DNA of 64,000 bases. Origin: CADCWK01 sp035944555 (GTDB lineage Bacteria; Chloroflexota; Chloroflexia; Thermomicrobiales; UBA6265). The notes under the pieces are model-generated. The model had not been told where the DNA came from and did no database searches. It worked only from the letters and a program-made list of their open reading frames with translations. Positions 27,491 through 36,432 of this stretch are shown piece after piece. The stretch covers positions 80,886 through 144,885 of the forward strand of contig DASZAY010000012.1 in assembly GCA_035944555.1 (NCBI GenBank), written 5' to 3'. The position numbers were made by a program, and so were the translations under genes. Position 1 is the stretch's first letter; each line of letters opens with the position of its first letter.

Positions 27491-28663
27491 TCAGCCGGCG
27501 CCGAGGATCTCACGCAGCCGCCGGAGGACGATCACGTCCTCGCCCGGCTGGATCGTCTGCGGGTTGAGCGCGATGGTGTCGGTCCCGACCGCGGCGACGG
27601 CAATGCGTGGGTCACCGTCCCAGAGCTCGCGGACGATCGTGTCCCGGGTCAGGGCCAGATCAGGTGAGAGGGTGACCATCGCACGGCTGTGGGGTTGCCC
27701 GGCCTCGCTGGGAAACGATCGCTCCGCCGTGACGCCCTCGATCCCGGACAACCCCTCGATCCAGCCGCGCACGATGGTCTCGTACCCCTCGATGACTGCC
27801 GGCTCATCCTGCCGGAGTGCCACCTCGACCGCGGCGAGCAGACCAACCATCTCCTCCTTGCCAACCTTCATTGGACGCCCGAGGCTGTGATTCGGCGAAC
27901 CATTGACCCGGCAGGCCGCCACCAGATCGGGCCGTCCAAGGACCAGCCCGGAACTCTGCGGGCCGCGCAGTCCCTTGCCGCCGCTGAAGATGGCGAGGTC
28001 GGCGCCGAGCTCCCTGGTGAAGTGCCAGAGATTGCTGATGTTGGGCACCTGCGCCGCCGCGTCGACGATCACAGGAACATGGTGCTCGTGGGCGATCGCC
28101 ACCACCTCCTCGATCGGCAGGGCGTTCTCAGCGAAGTGTGCGCCCGCGAACCACAGCACGCAGGCGGTCCGGTCGCTGATGGCGGCGCGGAGATCCTCGG
28201 CCGTGCCGCCGATCTCGACTACCCGCGCCCCGGTCTGGCGGGCGGCGTAGTCGTACCCGTTGCGCTGGCTCTGGTGGATGATCACCTCGGTCCGCTCGAT
28301 CCCCTCCAGGTACGGGAAGGCGGCGATCCGGTTGAGGTCGCTCCCGGCGATGCAGGCCGCGACGGCCATCGTGATCCCGGCCGCGGCACCGGACGAGACG
28401 TAGCAGGCCTCATTGCCGGTCAGCATCGCGATCCGCTCACCGACCCGGAGTTGCAACTCATCCAGTGGGATGAAGTGCTGTGATGCCTCCGCCATCGCCC
28501 GGACGGCTTCCTCAGGCATGATGCTGCCGCCCAGCCGGGTCAGGGTGGCGGAAGCATTGATGACCGGGCGGATCTCCAGGCGACGGTAGACCTCGGGCAC
28601 GGCCGCGGGGACGGCCTCCTGGGCGACGTCGGCGGCAGCGCTGGCGGCAGGGGATTCGGTCAT
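27491..28663 (-). CDS. SelA-like PLP-dependent enzyme (aminotransferase fold)
   Basis: 390 residues. It resembles the SelA / YhfS / DgaE group. The N-terminus VYRRLEIRPVINASATLTRLGG is characteristic, followed by the phosphate-binding SSGAAAG near 90-95, Asp201 in VIVDAAAQVPN (cofactor ring N), and Schiff-base Lys230 in FSGGKGLRGPQSSG. Members of this group that are not true selenocysteine synthases act on sugar-acid or amino-acid substrates, for example D-glucosaminate-6-phosphate ammonia-lyase. Here it lies downstream of a sugar-type ABC importer, an SDR and a methyltransferase, favouring a catabolic lyase or transaminase over a role in selenocysteine. No selA/selB/selD context is visible. 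Substrate unknown. Confidence 0.8.
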   Translation of the reverse strand: MTESPAASAAADVAQEAVPAAVPEVYRRLEIRPVINASATLTRLGGSIMPEEAVRAMAEASQHFIPLDELQLRVGERIAMLTGNEACYVSSGAAAGITMAVAACIAGSDLNRIAAFPYLEGIERTEVIIHQSQRNGYDYAARQTGARVVEIGGTAEDLRAAISDRTACVLWFAGAHFAENALPIEEVVAIAHEHHVPVIVDAAAQVPNISNLWHFTRELGADLAIFSGGKGLRGPQSSGLVLGRPDLVAACRVNGSPNHSLGRPMKVGKEEMVGLLAAVEVALRQDEPAVIEGYETIVRGWIEGLSGIEGVTAERSFPSEAGQPHSRAMVTLSPDLALTRDTIVRELWDGDPRIAVAAVGTDTIALNPQTIQPGEDVIVLRRLREILGAG

Positions 28664-28710
28664 CAGGGAGTCTCCTTGGGAATGGTGGGTCGTCGGGTCA
28701 GAACGAGGGG

Positions 28711-29529
28711 TCAGGGGGCACGGAGCCGGAACGCGAGTGTCACGGGCAGGTCACCGTCGGGTGGGCCGTCCGGAGTCCCGTCGGTCCGGAACGGGAGCTC
28801 GGTCAATCCGTCCAGCACCATCCCGGCCGCGAGGAACGGCGCCAGGTAATCGGTGATCGTCCGCTCGAAGTAGTGGTGCGGGTGGGGCTCGCCCGGCATC
28901 CCGCCACCGAGGGCCGAGATCGAAGTCAGGTAGCGGCTGGTCTTCACGCCACGCTCGACCGTCATCACACCACCAGTTTCCCGCTGCTCTTCGTAGCGGA
29001 CGGTGTCGACCGTGTTGAAGCAGGGGCGGGGGATGACGGCGACGAACCGGCCGCCGGGACGCAGCAGCCTGGGCATCGCCGCGGCCACTGGGCCGATCTC
29101 CGGGATGTCCTGCAGGACCATCGTCGAAACGACAGCGTCAAACGGGACGGAAGTCAGGGCATCTAGGGCCACGGGGTCGGTCGCATCGAGCTGCCGCCAG
29201 GTGATCCTGTCCGCATCCGGGCGGCCCGAAGACCGCGCGGCGGCTCGCTCCAGGAAGACCGGGCTGAAGTCGGTCGCGACGACCGTCGCGCCGAGTTCGG
29301 CCAGCCGCCGCGTGAACACCCCGTTGCCACAGCCGATGTCGAGCACCCGCTGTCCCGTCACCTCGCCGAGAAGCGACTCAGCGGCCGGCACGACCGCCGA
29401 CAGGTGGAAGCGGTTGCCGTCGGCCATGCGGTCGTCCCAGAACGCCGCCTTGCCGTCCCAGATCACCCGCATCTCTGCGATCGTCGGGACGGTTGGCGCC
29501 TGAGCCCCCGACACGGTCACCCTTCCCAT
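28711..29529 (-). CDS. Class I SAM-dependent methyltransferase
   Basis: About 272 residues from ATG 29529, overlapping the SDR stop by 13 bases; GTG codons at 29520 and 29514 are also possible because a GGAAGG sequence lies there. SAM motif I is VLDIGCGNGVFTRRL, motif II VVATDFSPVFLERAAAR, and the acidic post-II region ITWRQLDATD is present. A cap of about 90 residues follows FDAVVSTMVLQDIPEI. It resembles small-molecule methyltransferases of the Methyltransf_11/25 type. Translational coupling with the SDR indicates a shared pathway. Acceptor unknown. Confidence 0.82.
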   Translation of the reverse strand: MGRVTVSGAQAPTVPTIAEMRVIWDGKAAFWDDRMADGNRFHLSAVVPAAESLLGEVTGQRVLDIGCGNGVFTRRLAELGATVVATDFSPVFLERAAARSSGRPDADRITWRQLDATDPVALDALTSVPFDAVVSTMVLQDIPEIGPVAAAMPRLLRPGGRFVAVIPRPCFNTVDTVRYEEQRETGGVMTVERGVKTSRYLTSISALGGGMPGEPHPHHYFERTITDYLAPFLAAGMVLDGLTELPFRTDGTPDGPPDGDLPVTLAFRLRAP

Positions 29530-30299
29530 AGCCGGACGGAGTGGGCGCCGTCGATCATCAGGCTCTGGCCACTGATCCACTCGGACTCGGGGAGGCAGAA
29601 GAACAGCACGGCGTTAGCGGTGTCTTCAGACCGCCCGGCCCTGCCGAGCGGCACCCACTTGCTGAATCCCGCCCCCCAGGTCGCGGCGGGCCGGTTACCG
29701 GACGGCTTGTCCGGGATCCCGCCGGGCACGACGCAATTGACCGTGATGCCGTGTTCGCCCAATTCGTAGGCCATGTTTTGCGTCATCGTCTCGACGGCGC
29801 CCTTGTTGGAGTCGTAGACGGCGGCATTGGTGTGGCAGAGATGGGCACCAATCGTGGACGTGTTGACGATCCGTCCCCGGATGCCGCGCTCGATCATGTG
29901 TCGGGCAGCGTGCTGCGCGAGGACGAACGGGGACCGGTAGTTGACGTTGGTCTGGTACTCCCAGTCGTCGTCCGGCACCTCCCAAAATCGACCCCGGATG
30001 CTCATCCCGGCGTTGTTGACCAGGATGTCGAGCTGGGGGACCGCCCCCAGCGCCTGCTCGGCGAGCCGATGGGTGTCGCCGATCTTCGAGAGGTCGGCCG
30101 GGAAACCGGTCGTGTGAACGCCGAGCGCGCCGATCTCCTCGACGGCCTGGTCGACGTCCGCCTGGGCACGACCGTGGACCACGATCCCGCAGCCCTCGCG
30201 GGCCAGCCATTCGGCGGCGGTTCGTCCAAGCCCACGGGTGCTGCCGGTGACGAGGGCGTACTTGCCGGCGAGCCGACCGCCGGTCGTTGCTGATTCCAC
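29517..30299 (-). CDS. Short-chain dehydrogenase/reductase
   Basis: 260 residues from a GTG start with AAAGG 6 bases upstream. Classical SDR features: cofactor motif TGSTRGLG near 17-24, NNAGMSIRG, the catalytic Ser in NTSTIGA, and YDSNK as the YxxxK pair, followed by VNCVVPGGIP. The closest general type is the gluconate 5-dehydrogenase / sugar-alcohol dehydrogenase group, acting on NAD(P)-dependent hydroxyl oxidation. It is the first gene after the ABC importer and overlaps the methyltransferase gene, consistent with oxidation of the imported compound. Substrate not determinable. Confidence 0.85.
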   Translation of the reverse strand: MESATTGGRLAGKYALVTGSTRGLGRTAAEWLAREGCGIVVHGRAQADVDQAVEEIGALGVHTTGFPADLSKIGDTHRLAEQALGAVPQLDILVNNAGMSIRGRFWEVPDDDWEYQTNVNYRSPFVLAQHAARHMIERGIRGRIVNTSTIGAHLCHTNAAVYDSNKGAVETMTQNMAYELGEHGITVNCVVPGGIPDKPSGNRPAATWGAGFSKWVPLGRAGRSEDTANAVLFFCLPESEWISGQSLMIDGAHSVRLWEG

Positions 30300-30332
30300 C
30301 GGATCCCTTTCCTGTCTGAGTCTGGAGGCGAC

Positions 30333-30362
30333 GGAGCCGGCCCATTATCAGGGGCCGGCTCC
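30333..30362 (-). terminator. Hairpin between ABC permease and SDR genes
   Basis: An 11-bp perfect stem (GGAGCCGGCCC with its complement) encloses an 8-base loop, within the 92 bases separating the permease stop from the SDR start. It may be a terminator or an intercistronic attenuator that lowers expression of the enzymes relative to the importer. Confidence 0.55.
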
Positions 30363-30391
30363 AATGGCGCTATGGTGGGAGGGGTACGCCG

Positions 30392-31318
30392 CTAGCCCTT
30401 GAGCGCTCCCGCCGTCAGGCCACCCTCGAGCCGTCGCTGGAAGACGATGTAGACCACCAGCATCGGCACCATCGTGATGGTCAGGCCGGCAAACAGGGCC
30501 GACCAGTCCGAGCGGTAACCCTGGTTGAGATTCAGCGCCTGCAATCCCTGGGCGATGACGTAGTTGTTCTGATCGGCGTTCAGGACCAGCGGCAGCAGGT
30601 ACTGGTTCCACTGGCCGAGGAAGTTGAAGATCGCCATCGCGATGATGCCCGGCCGGGCGAGGGGAAGCATGATCTGGAAGAACACGCGGTACGGACCGGC
30701 TCCGTCGATGATCGCCGCTTCGGCCAGGTCGGTCGGCAGGTTCTTGAAGAAGCCGTGCAGGAAGAAGATCGAGAACGGCAGCGAGTAGGCGATGTAGACG
30801 AGGACCAGGCCGTGCTTGGTGCCGAGCAATCCGAGGTCCTGGACGACGAAGTAGAGCGGGACCAGCGCCAGGAAGGTCGGGAACATCAGGCCGGCGACGA
30901 ACAGGTAGTAGATGACCCGGTTGCCCGGCCACTGGAACCGCGACAGCGCATAGGCGGCCATCGACGAGACGAGCAGAGTGCCAACGACACCGAAGCCCAC
31001 CACGACGACCGTGTTCCAGATGTACCGGCCGATCCGGGCCTCGTTCCAGGCCCGGACGAAGTTGTCCATCTGGAGGGCGCCGGGGATGCTCCACGGTGAG
31101 GACAGGATCTCAGCGTCGGTCTTGAACGCCGAGACCACCATCCAGAGCAGCGGCAGGATGACCAGCGCCGCCCAGATGGTCAGGAAGACCTGCGAGGTGA
31201 AGAGGAAGCTCCAGTCGCCCTTCGTCATGTGGTGGCGCCGGAAGTCGGTGCTGGCGACGGCGGCGTGATCACCGTCCCCGATCCCGTCCTGCTTGATCTG
31301 CTCCGCGTTGATGACCAT
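30392..31318 (-). CDS. Carbohydrate ABC transporter permease (MalG/UgpE type, CUT1)
   Basis: 308 residues with six membrane helices. The ATPase-docking motif EAAIIDGAGPYRVFFQIMLPLARPG is the CUT1 form. The N-terminus has about 45 hydrophilic residues before the first helix. Pairs with the 31404 permease and the 32397 binding protein; no ATPase gene is present in the cluster, so a shared MsmK-like ATPase encoded elsewhere is likely. The glpD gene upstream makes a glycerol-phosphate-like or polyol substrate possible but unproven. Confidence 0.9.
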   Translation of the reverse strand: MVINAEQIKQDGIGDGDHAAVASTDFRRHHMTKGDWSFLFTSQVFLTIWAALVILPLLWMVVSAFKTDAEILSSPWSIPGALQMDNFVRAWNEARIGRYIWNTVVVVGFGVVGTLLVSSMAAYALSRFQWPGNRVIYYLFVAGLMFPTFLALVPLYFVVQDLGLLGTKHGLVLVYIAYSLPFSIFFLHGFFKNLPTDLAEAAIIDGAGPYRVFFQIMLPLARPGIIAMAIFNFLGQWNQYLLPLVLNADQNNYVIAQGLQALNLNQGYRSDWSALFAGLTITMVPMLVVYIVFQRRLEGGLTAGALKG

Positions 31319-31403
31319 GTCGTCTCCTGCTGGGCGAGGTGGCTCGTGTGGCTCCCGCTCCGTCGCGACAGCGAAGGGGAGGGACCGGGCAGAAGGCCCG
31401 GCC

Positions 31404-32291
31404 CTAGTACTCGTACGTGTCGCGGCGGGAAGCGCGAAGGGTGATCAGCGAGAGGATCAGCGTCAGAAGCAGTAGCACGACGCCCATCGCCGTGGCGTAG
31501 CCCCAGAGCGAGCGGGTAAAGGCGCGGTCGTACATGTAGAGGGCGATGACTTCGGTCGAGCGGTTGGGACCACCGGCGGTCATGACCTGAACCAGCGCGA
31601 ACATGTCCAGCGCGGCGATGGCGATATAGACGACGCCGACCCGAATGTTCTCCCAGATCAGCGGCAGCGTGATCGTCCGGAACTGGGTGAAGCGGCCCGC
31701 GCCGTCGAGTGTGGCGGCTTCAAAGAACGAGTCGGGGATCCCCTGGATGCCGGCGATGAACAGCACCATGTAGAAGCCAACACCCTGCCAGATCACCACG
31801 GCGGCAATCGCCCAGATCGCGATGGTCGGGTCGCCGAGCCAGGCGACGGGCTGATCGAAACCCAGGAAGCGGAGCACGCCGTTGAGCAAACCATCTCCGG
31901 TGGACTTGTAAACATTCTTGAAGAGCACGCCGATGATTACGATCGAGAGGATCTGGGGGAAGAAGAAGACGATCCGGTAGAACGACGAACCGGGTACGCC
32001 TCGCGCCCCCTGGGTGAACAGGGTCGCGAAGAGGAGCGCCAGCGAGATCGTGATCAGCGGGATGACGAGCAGGAAGAACGCGTTGTTGCCTAGCGCGTTG
32101 GTGAAGTTGCCGTCTTCGGCCAGCCGCTGGTAATTGGAGAACCCGGTCCAGGGCCGCTGGTCGGACATGCCCCGCCAGTCCGTCAGGGAAACATAGAAGG
32201 ATTGCACGTAGGGATAGAGGACGAAGACCCCGTACAGGATGAGCGCGGGCAGCATGAAGGGGATGACCAGACGATAGCGCTGGTGGTGCAT
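31404..32291 (-). CDS. Carbohydrate ABC transporter permease (MalF/UgpA type, CUT1)
   Basis: 295 residues, six helices, docking motif EAATLDGAGRFTQFRTITLPLIWEN. First helix begins RLVIPFMLPALILYGVFVLYP, the usual start of UgpA/MsmF-type permeases. Lies between the binding-protein gene and the second permease with 85-105 base gaps. Functions as the heterodimeric partner of the 30392 permease. Confidence 0.9.
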   Translation of the reverse strand: MHHQRYRLVIPFMLPALILYGVFVLYPYVQSFYVSLTDWRGMSDQRPWTGFSNYQRLAEDGNFTNALGNNAFFLLVIPLITISLALLFATLFTQGARGVPGSSFYRIVFFFPQILSIVIIGVLFKNVYKSTGDGLLNGVLRFLGFDQPVAWLGDPTIAIWAIAAVVIWQGVGFYMVLFIAGIQGIPDSFFEAATLDGAGRFTQFRTITLPLIWENIRVGVVYIAIAALDMFALVQVMTAGGPNRSTEVIALYMYDRAFTRSLWGYATAMGVVLLLLTLILSLITLRASRRDTYEY

Positions 32292-32344
32292 AGGGACTTC
32301 TCCGGAAACACGACACCGGCCGGGCGCTAACCCGACCGGGGACG

Positions 32345-32380
32345 GCGCCGGCGGGCGACCACGTGGGCCCCCGCCGGCGC
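32345..32380 (-). terminator. Intercistronic hairpin downstream of the sugar-binding-protein gene
   Basis: An 11-bp perfect GC-rich stem (GCGCCGGCGGG with its complement) with a 14-base loop lies between the binding-protein stop and the first permease. Typical of operons where the binding protein must be made in excess. Confidence 0.55.
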
Positions 32381-32396
32381 GGGGCAGTGCCGGGGA

Positions 32397-33956
32397 CTAC
32401 TCGTAGTCCGGGCGGGTCTGCTTGACGATGAAGTCGTCGGACGCGATGGCGTCGGCCGCAGCCTGGCAGTTCTCGCAGAACTGGTCGGCAGTGACGGCGC
32501 CGGTCAGCAGGTTGAACATCTGGTTCTTGGTCTCGGTGTTGAGATCCACGTACCAGCCGGAGTAGTAGGACGTGAGCAGGTTCTCGCCGGCGGCGGCGAT
32601 GGTGGCCTGCTGGGACGCGAGGGCCGGACCGGCATCGAGGCCGTCAGCAGCGCCCTGGACAGTCGAGAGGGTGCGAGTCGCCTGCGAGTAGTAGCTGGCG
32701 CCCGTCTTGGAGAGCAGGAGCCGGATCCACTCCATACCGCCGGTCACGTTGGCGGCCTGGGCCGGGACGAAGAAGTTCTCGCCGGCACCGGCGAAGATCG
32801 CCTCGAACGGCAGCACGTCGGAGCTACTCAACGACGGGACCGGGAAGCAGTTCATCTCGAAGGCGTCGACGGCCTCGACCGAGCCGAGCGTCGAGACGCC
32901 GGACTCGTTCTCGAGCCAGGAACCGCACGGCAGGAACACGGCGCGGCCGTTGAGCCACTCGGTCTGGGACTGGGTGTGATCCAGGCCCTCGAAGCCCTGC
33001 AGGAGGTAGCCGCTGGTCGCCAGCTGCTCGATGGCGGCGGCGGCGGCGCGAACCGGCTCAGCCAGCCAGGCACCCTCGCGGAGGTTGTCGATGTTGCCCA
33101 TCGCCTCCAGGCCACCGTTCTTGAAGACCAGCTGGTCGAAGACGAAGCCGCGCATGTACTGGGTGTGGACACCGGTCGTGACCCACGGCGCGATCCCGAG
33201 ATCCGTCTGGATCTGGCCGCAGAGCGTCATCATCTCTTCCCAGGTCCTGGGGTAGGTGATGCCGTTGTCCGTCATGAGCTTGTTGGACGCCCAGACGCCG
33301 AGGACCGTGTAGGTCAGATAGAGGATGTTCTGCTGGCCGTTGAAGATGCCGGAGTTCATCGAGCCCGGGATCAGGGTGTCAGCGAAGGTCGCGCCCGGGG
33401 TATCGAGCGAGAGCGCCTCCATCAGCGGGGCGAGGTCGGCGAGCTGACCTTCATTGGCGAGGGTGGTCTGGTCGAGATTATTGGCGCCGGAGTTGTCGAT
33501 CACGTCCGGCGGGTTGCCGCCGACGAAGCGCGGCTGGAGTGCGGGGCCGAGACCCTGGCCGTACTCGAAATTGATGGTCGCATCGGGGTAGAGCTGGTTG
33601 TAGATCGTGTTGACGTTCTCGGCGTAGGCGATGCCAAGACCACCGTTGAAGATGTACGGGTTGAGCGGAGCGGCCGGGTCGACGCCGAGCGGGTTGCTCG
33701 TGTCGATCGGGAATTCAGCCATCGCGGCCGCTCCGGGGGTGGCACCCGGCGTGGCGCCGGGGGTGGCGCCGGGGGTGGCGCCAGGAGTGGCGCCCGGTGT
33801 GGCGTCCTGGGCGGAGACGCGGGACGCGGCGGAAATGGCGGCGACGAAGGCCGGCACGGAGATCCCGAGGGCGGCGGCGCGCTTCATCAGCGTGCGGCGG
33901 TCCCAGTTGTTGGCGGCGGATTCGGCGAAGAGGCGCTCGATACGACGATCGGTCAC
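32397..33956 (-). CDS. Carbohydrate ABC transporter substrate-binding protein with TAT signal
   Basis: 519 residues from GTG 33956, which has a textbook GGAGG 7 bases upstream; longer in-frame starts lack this. The signal is twin-arginine (DRRTLMKRAAALGISV) and is followed by a tandem ATPG linker of about six units. The mature domain is a family-1 extracellular solute-binding fold (PDVIDNSGANNLDQTT, TYTVLGVWASNKLMTDNGI, PRTWEEMMTLCGQIQ, AVFLPCGSWLENE). A CENC pair near the C-terminus could form a disulfide. First gene of the importer unit and downstream of glpD across a 305-base gap. The substrate is a sugar, polyol or glycerol-phosphate-like molecule by family. Confidence 0.9.
   Translation of the reverse strand: MTDRRIERLFAESAANNWDRRTLMKRAAALGISVPAFVAAISAASRVSAQDATPGATPGATPGATPGATPGATPGAAAMAEFPIDTSNPLGVDPAAPLNPYIFNGGLGIAYAENVNTIYNQLYPDATINFEYGQGLGPALQPRFVGGNPPDVIDNSGANNLDQTTLANEGQLADLAPLMEALSLDTPGATFADTLIPGSMNSGIFNGQQNILYLTYTVLGVWASNKLMTDNGITYPRTWEEMMTLCGQIQTDLGIAPWVTTGVHTQYMRGFVFDQLVFKNGGLEAMGNIDNLREGAWLAEPVRAAAAAIEQLATSGYLLQGFEGLDHTQSQTEWLNGRAVFLPCGSWLENESGVSTLGSVEAVDAFEMNCFPVPSLSSSDVLPFEAIFAGAGENFFVPAQAANVTGGMEWIRLLLSKTGASYYSQATRTLSTVQGAADGLDAGPALASQQATIAAAGENLLTSYYSGWYVDLNTETKNQMFNLLTGAVTADQFCENCQAAADAIASDDFIVKQTRPDYE
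33728..33805. repeat. Tandem 12-bp repeat encoding ATPG linker units
   Basis: About six imperfect copies of a 12-base unit (plus-strand form GGGGTGGCGCCG) lie inside the binding-protein gene just after its signal sequence. Each copy encodes Ala-Thr-Pro-Gly. Such a unit can gain or lose copies without shifting the frame. Confidence 0.85.
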
Positions 33957-34261
33957 GGTCCAACCTCCACAGGCGAGTTGATCCGGAGCGCCGGCGCCAC
34001 GTGGCCGGTCGCACGTCGTGCAAGCCCGGGACATTCCGGGATTCACCGGCGGGTGGATGGGGACGCCATTGCCCCCACTCGCTCCGGTTCGATCTTGTCT
34101 TGCACGTCTGTGCGGGTTGTACACCCAACGTCGGGCTCCCGCAACCCTGTCCGCCAAGGATCGCCCGCCTTTTGGGCAGAAAGGGCTACGGATTAGTGAT
34201 ATTCGGTTGGAATGACCAAAGAACGTTGCGCGTTGTCCGGTCGGCCGCGAAAAACATCGAT
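33957..34261 (-). promoter_or_regulatory. Intergenic region with candidate promoter for the ABC importer operon
   Basis: 305 bases between glpD and the binding-protein gene, no coding signal. The part next to glpD (34170-34261) is unusually AT-rich. On the minus strand it offers a TTGGTC ... TAATCC pair with 18-base spacing near 34190-34220. The importer thus seems to have its own promoter. Moderate-to-weak motif evidence. Confidence 0.35.
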
Positions 34262-36238
34262 TCAGGACGCTGACATCGTCGCCATGAGTGCCGCCGGACG
34301 GTAGCGTTCGATGCTCGATCGGTAGCCCGCGACCTCCGATTGCTGACGCTCCGCATCCCAACCGAGCGCCGGGCCGGCGATCCGGGCAGCCGTCTCGTCA
34401 GCGCCCACGGCATTGTCCGCCTGGTAGGCGAGCATCGTCCGGCGGAGCAGGACGTCGGCCAGTGACTGGGCGCCTTCCTCGCGGACGGCGAAGACGATCT
34501 CGGCGGCGATCGCATCGCCCGAACCGATCGGCTGGCCGAGCTCCGGCTCGTCGCGGGCCAGCCGGGCGATATTCGCGGCCCGGGTGCCGTAGGTCCGGAC
34601 GAGGTGTCGTGCCGTCGCGGCCGTCAGCTCGGGGAACGAGCGTGTGAAGGCGGCAGTGAAGGCGTCGCGGTCGTCCTGGCCGATCGTCGCCCCTTCCAGC
34701 CGGGCGCCGGGCAGCGACTCCTTCTCCGTCCGGCAGGTCGCGGTTGGCCGGTCCAGCTTGCCGTAGACGTCATCGACGGTCTGCTCGGCGAGCTCACGGT
34801 AGGTGGTCAGCTTGCCGCCGACGATCGAGATGAGCCCCTCGGCGTCGGGAGCGTGGTCCAGCACGAGGTGACGCCGGGTGATCGACCCCTCGGCTCCCTC
34901 GCCCTGCCAGGGCAGCGGCCGGATCCCGCTGTAGGTGTAGAGCACGTCGTCGCGTTCGAGCGCCGCGGTCGGCAGGACCCGGTTGGTCTCCTCGATCAGG
35001 TAGTCGATCTCCTCGTCGGAGGCGACGACCCGGTCGAGGTCGCCCTCGTAGCGGACATCGGTGGTCCCGATCAGGAACAGGTCGTTCCAGGGGATGATGA
35101 AGAATGGCCGGCCGTCGGTACGGGCCTCGACATAGAGGGCGTCCTGTGGGGCGCCGGCGAACGGGGCGACGATGATGTGGGAACCCTTTGTCCCGCCGAT
35201 CAGTCGCTTGCCACCTGGCGCACCGGACCGGAACTGGGCGAGGAAGCCGCGCAGGAACCGCTGTCCCGCGTCGATCACCGACTCGCGGTCCGGTTGGGAA
35301 TTGTCCTCAGTTCCCTCCGTCTGGGTCGGTTGGGAGCCGGCTGCCGAGTTGACCCCTCCCAGTCCGTCACCGGAGGAAGCGGGCACGTGCCCGGTCGAGC
35401 CGTCATCGATGATCGTCGCCGGGTCGTTCGCGGCCGCGGTGCTGTCGGCGGCCGGCGGCTCGATGGCGGTCTCGTTCCCGAGCGTCGCGTCTACCCATGG
35501 GCCGGTGACGTTGACCGTGACGGCCGCGCGGACGGTATGCGTCGTGTCGTCGAGCAGGTCCGTGAACGTCGCGCCGGTCACCCGCCGTCCCTGGAACGTG
35601 ATCTCGTCGACCCGGCAGTACGTCAGGACCACGGCCCCGTGTGCCTCGGCGTCGATCGCGTTCTCGACCGCCAGCCGCTCGGCGTACTCAACCTGGCCGT
35701 CGTAGTACAGCGCTGCGCCGGTCAGCCCACGCTGCTCCAGGCCCGGGGCGCGGGCCAGTGCAGACTCCACGGACAGCATTCGGTGGCGGTCCAGTGACTT
35801 GCCAGTGCTCAGGACGTCGTAGCCAATCATCCCCAGGCGGACAAGTCCCTTGCCCCGCTTGTCATCCTCGTAGATCGGGATCATCAGCGGTAGCGGCCGG
35901 ACGAGGTGCGCCGCCGTCCGGAGCAGCGTCTCGCGCTCGTGCAGTGATTCTCGTACCAGCCCGACCTCGCCGTATTCGAGGTACCGCAACCCACCATGGA
36001 TCAACCGGGATGACCATGCCGTCGTCCCGGACGCGATGTCTCCCTTGTCCAGCAGCAGCACGCGCAGGCCACGCATGGCGGCGTCCCGGGCGATCCCGCA
36101 GCCATTGATGCCGGCGCCGATCACGAGCAGGTCGAAGGTACCGTCCCCCAGCCGTTCGGCGACCGATTGGCCGTACCGGCGCCGGGTGTCAGGGGTTGTT
36201 GGACGGTCGGTCGGGCTGCTGGGGTCGGTGGCGGTCAT
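34262..36238 (-). CDS. glpD: Glycerol-3-phosphate dehydrogenase (FAD-dependent) with disordered insert
   Basis: 658 residues, about 90-150 more than usual. Oxidises glycerol-3-phosphate to dihydroxyacetone phosphate, passing electrons to the quinone pool at the membrane. FAD-binding GAGINGCGIARDAAMRG (41-57), LLDKGDIASGTTAWSSRLIHGG, and the substrate region GPWVD (246-250) and KGSHIIV (351-357) are conserved. GTTDVRYEGD and RPLPWQGEG follow, and a C-terminal DAO_C-type domain is present. Between GPWVD and KGSHIIV there is a low-complexity Asp/Ser/Thr/Gly/Pro insert (about 254-345) not typical of the family. glpK at 44.7 kb supplies the substrate. Divergent from the MFS gene at 36433. Confidence 0.93.
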   Translation of the reverse strand: MTATDPSSPTDRPTTPDTRRRYGQSVAERLGDGTFDLLVIGAGINGCGIARDAAMRGLRVLLLDKGDIASGTTAWSSRLIHGGLRYLEYGEVGLVRESLHERETLLRTAAHLVRPLPLMIPIYEDDKRGKGLVRLGMIGYDVLSTGKSLDRHRMLSVESALARAPGLEQRGLTGAALYYDGQVEYAERLAVENAIDAEAHGAVVLTYCRVDEITFQGRRVTGATFTDLLDDTTHTVRAAVTVNVTGPWVDATLGNETAIEPPAADSTAAANDPATIIDDGSTGHVPASSGDGLGGVNSAAGSQPTQTEGTEDNSQPDRESVIDAGQRFLRGFLAQFRSGAPGGKRLIGGTKGSHIIVAPFAGAPQDALYVEARTDGRPFFIIPWNDLFLIGTTDVRYEGDLDRVVASDEEIDYLIEETNRVLPTAALERDDVLYTYSGIRPLPWQGEGAEGSITRRHLVLDHAPDAEGLISIVGGKLTTYRELAEQTVDDVYGKLDRPTATCRTEKESLPGARLEGATIGQDDRDAFTAAFTRSFPELTAATARHLVRTYGTRAANIARLARDEPELGQPIGSGDAIAAEIVFAVREEGAQSLADVLLRRTMLAYQADNAVGADETAARIAGPALGWDAERQQSEVAGYRSSIERYRPAALMATMSAS

Positions 36239-36432
36239 TGGGCGAGGTCCTCGTTGCTGGGTCGATGAACGATGTCATCCAAAGGGTAGCGCAGCATGGT
36301 CGCCACCGGTCCGGTACCGGTCGAATCGACCGTGGCCGCGGCGGTTCCCTGGCATGACCGCTGACCAGCCCGGTCGGCGACAATCCCGCTCCGGATAGCG
36401 ACGGACTGGCGTGCGGACAGGGGACGACCACC

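Noticed and set aside
27491..28663. SelA-like gene taken as evidence of selenocysteine incorporation
   Set aside because: No selB, selD, tRNA-Sec or in-frame TGA selenoprotein was seen, and the neighbours are catabolic, so a true selenocysteine synthase is unlikely.
33728..33805. Tandem repeat as a CRISPR array
   Set aside because: Units are contiguous 12-base coding repeats with no spacers, inside a gene.
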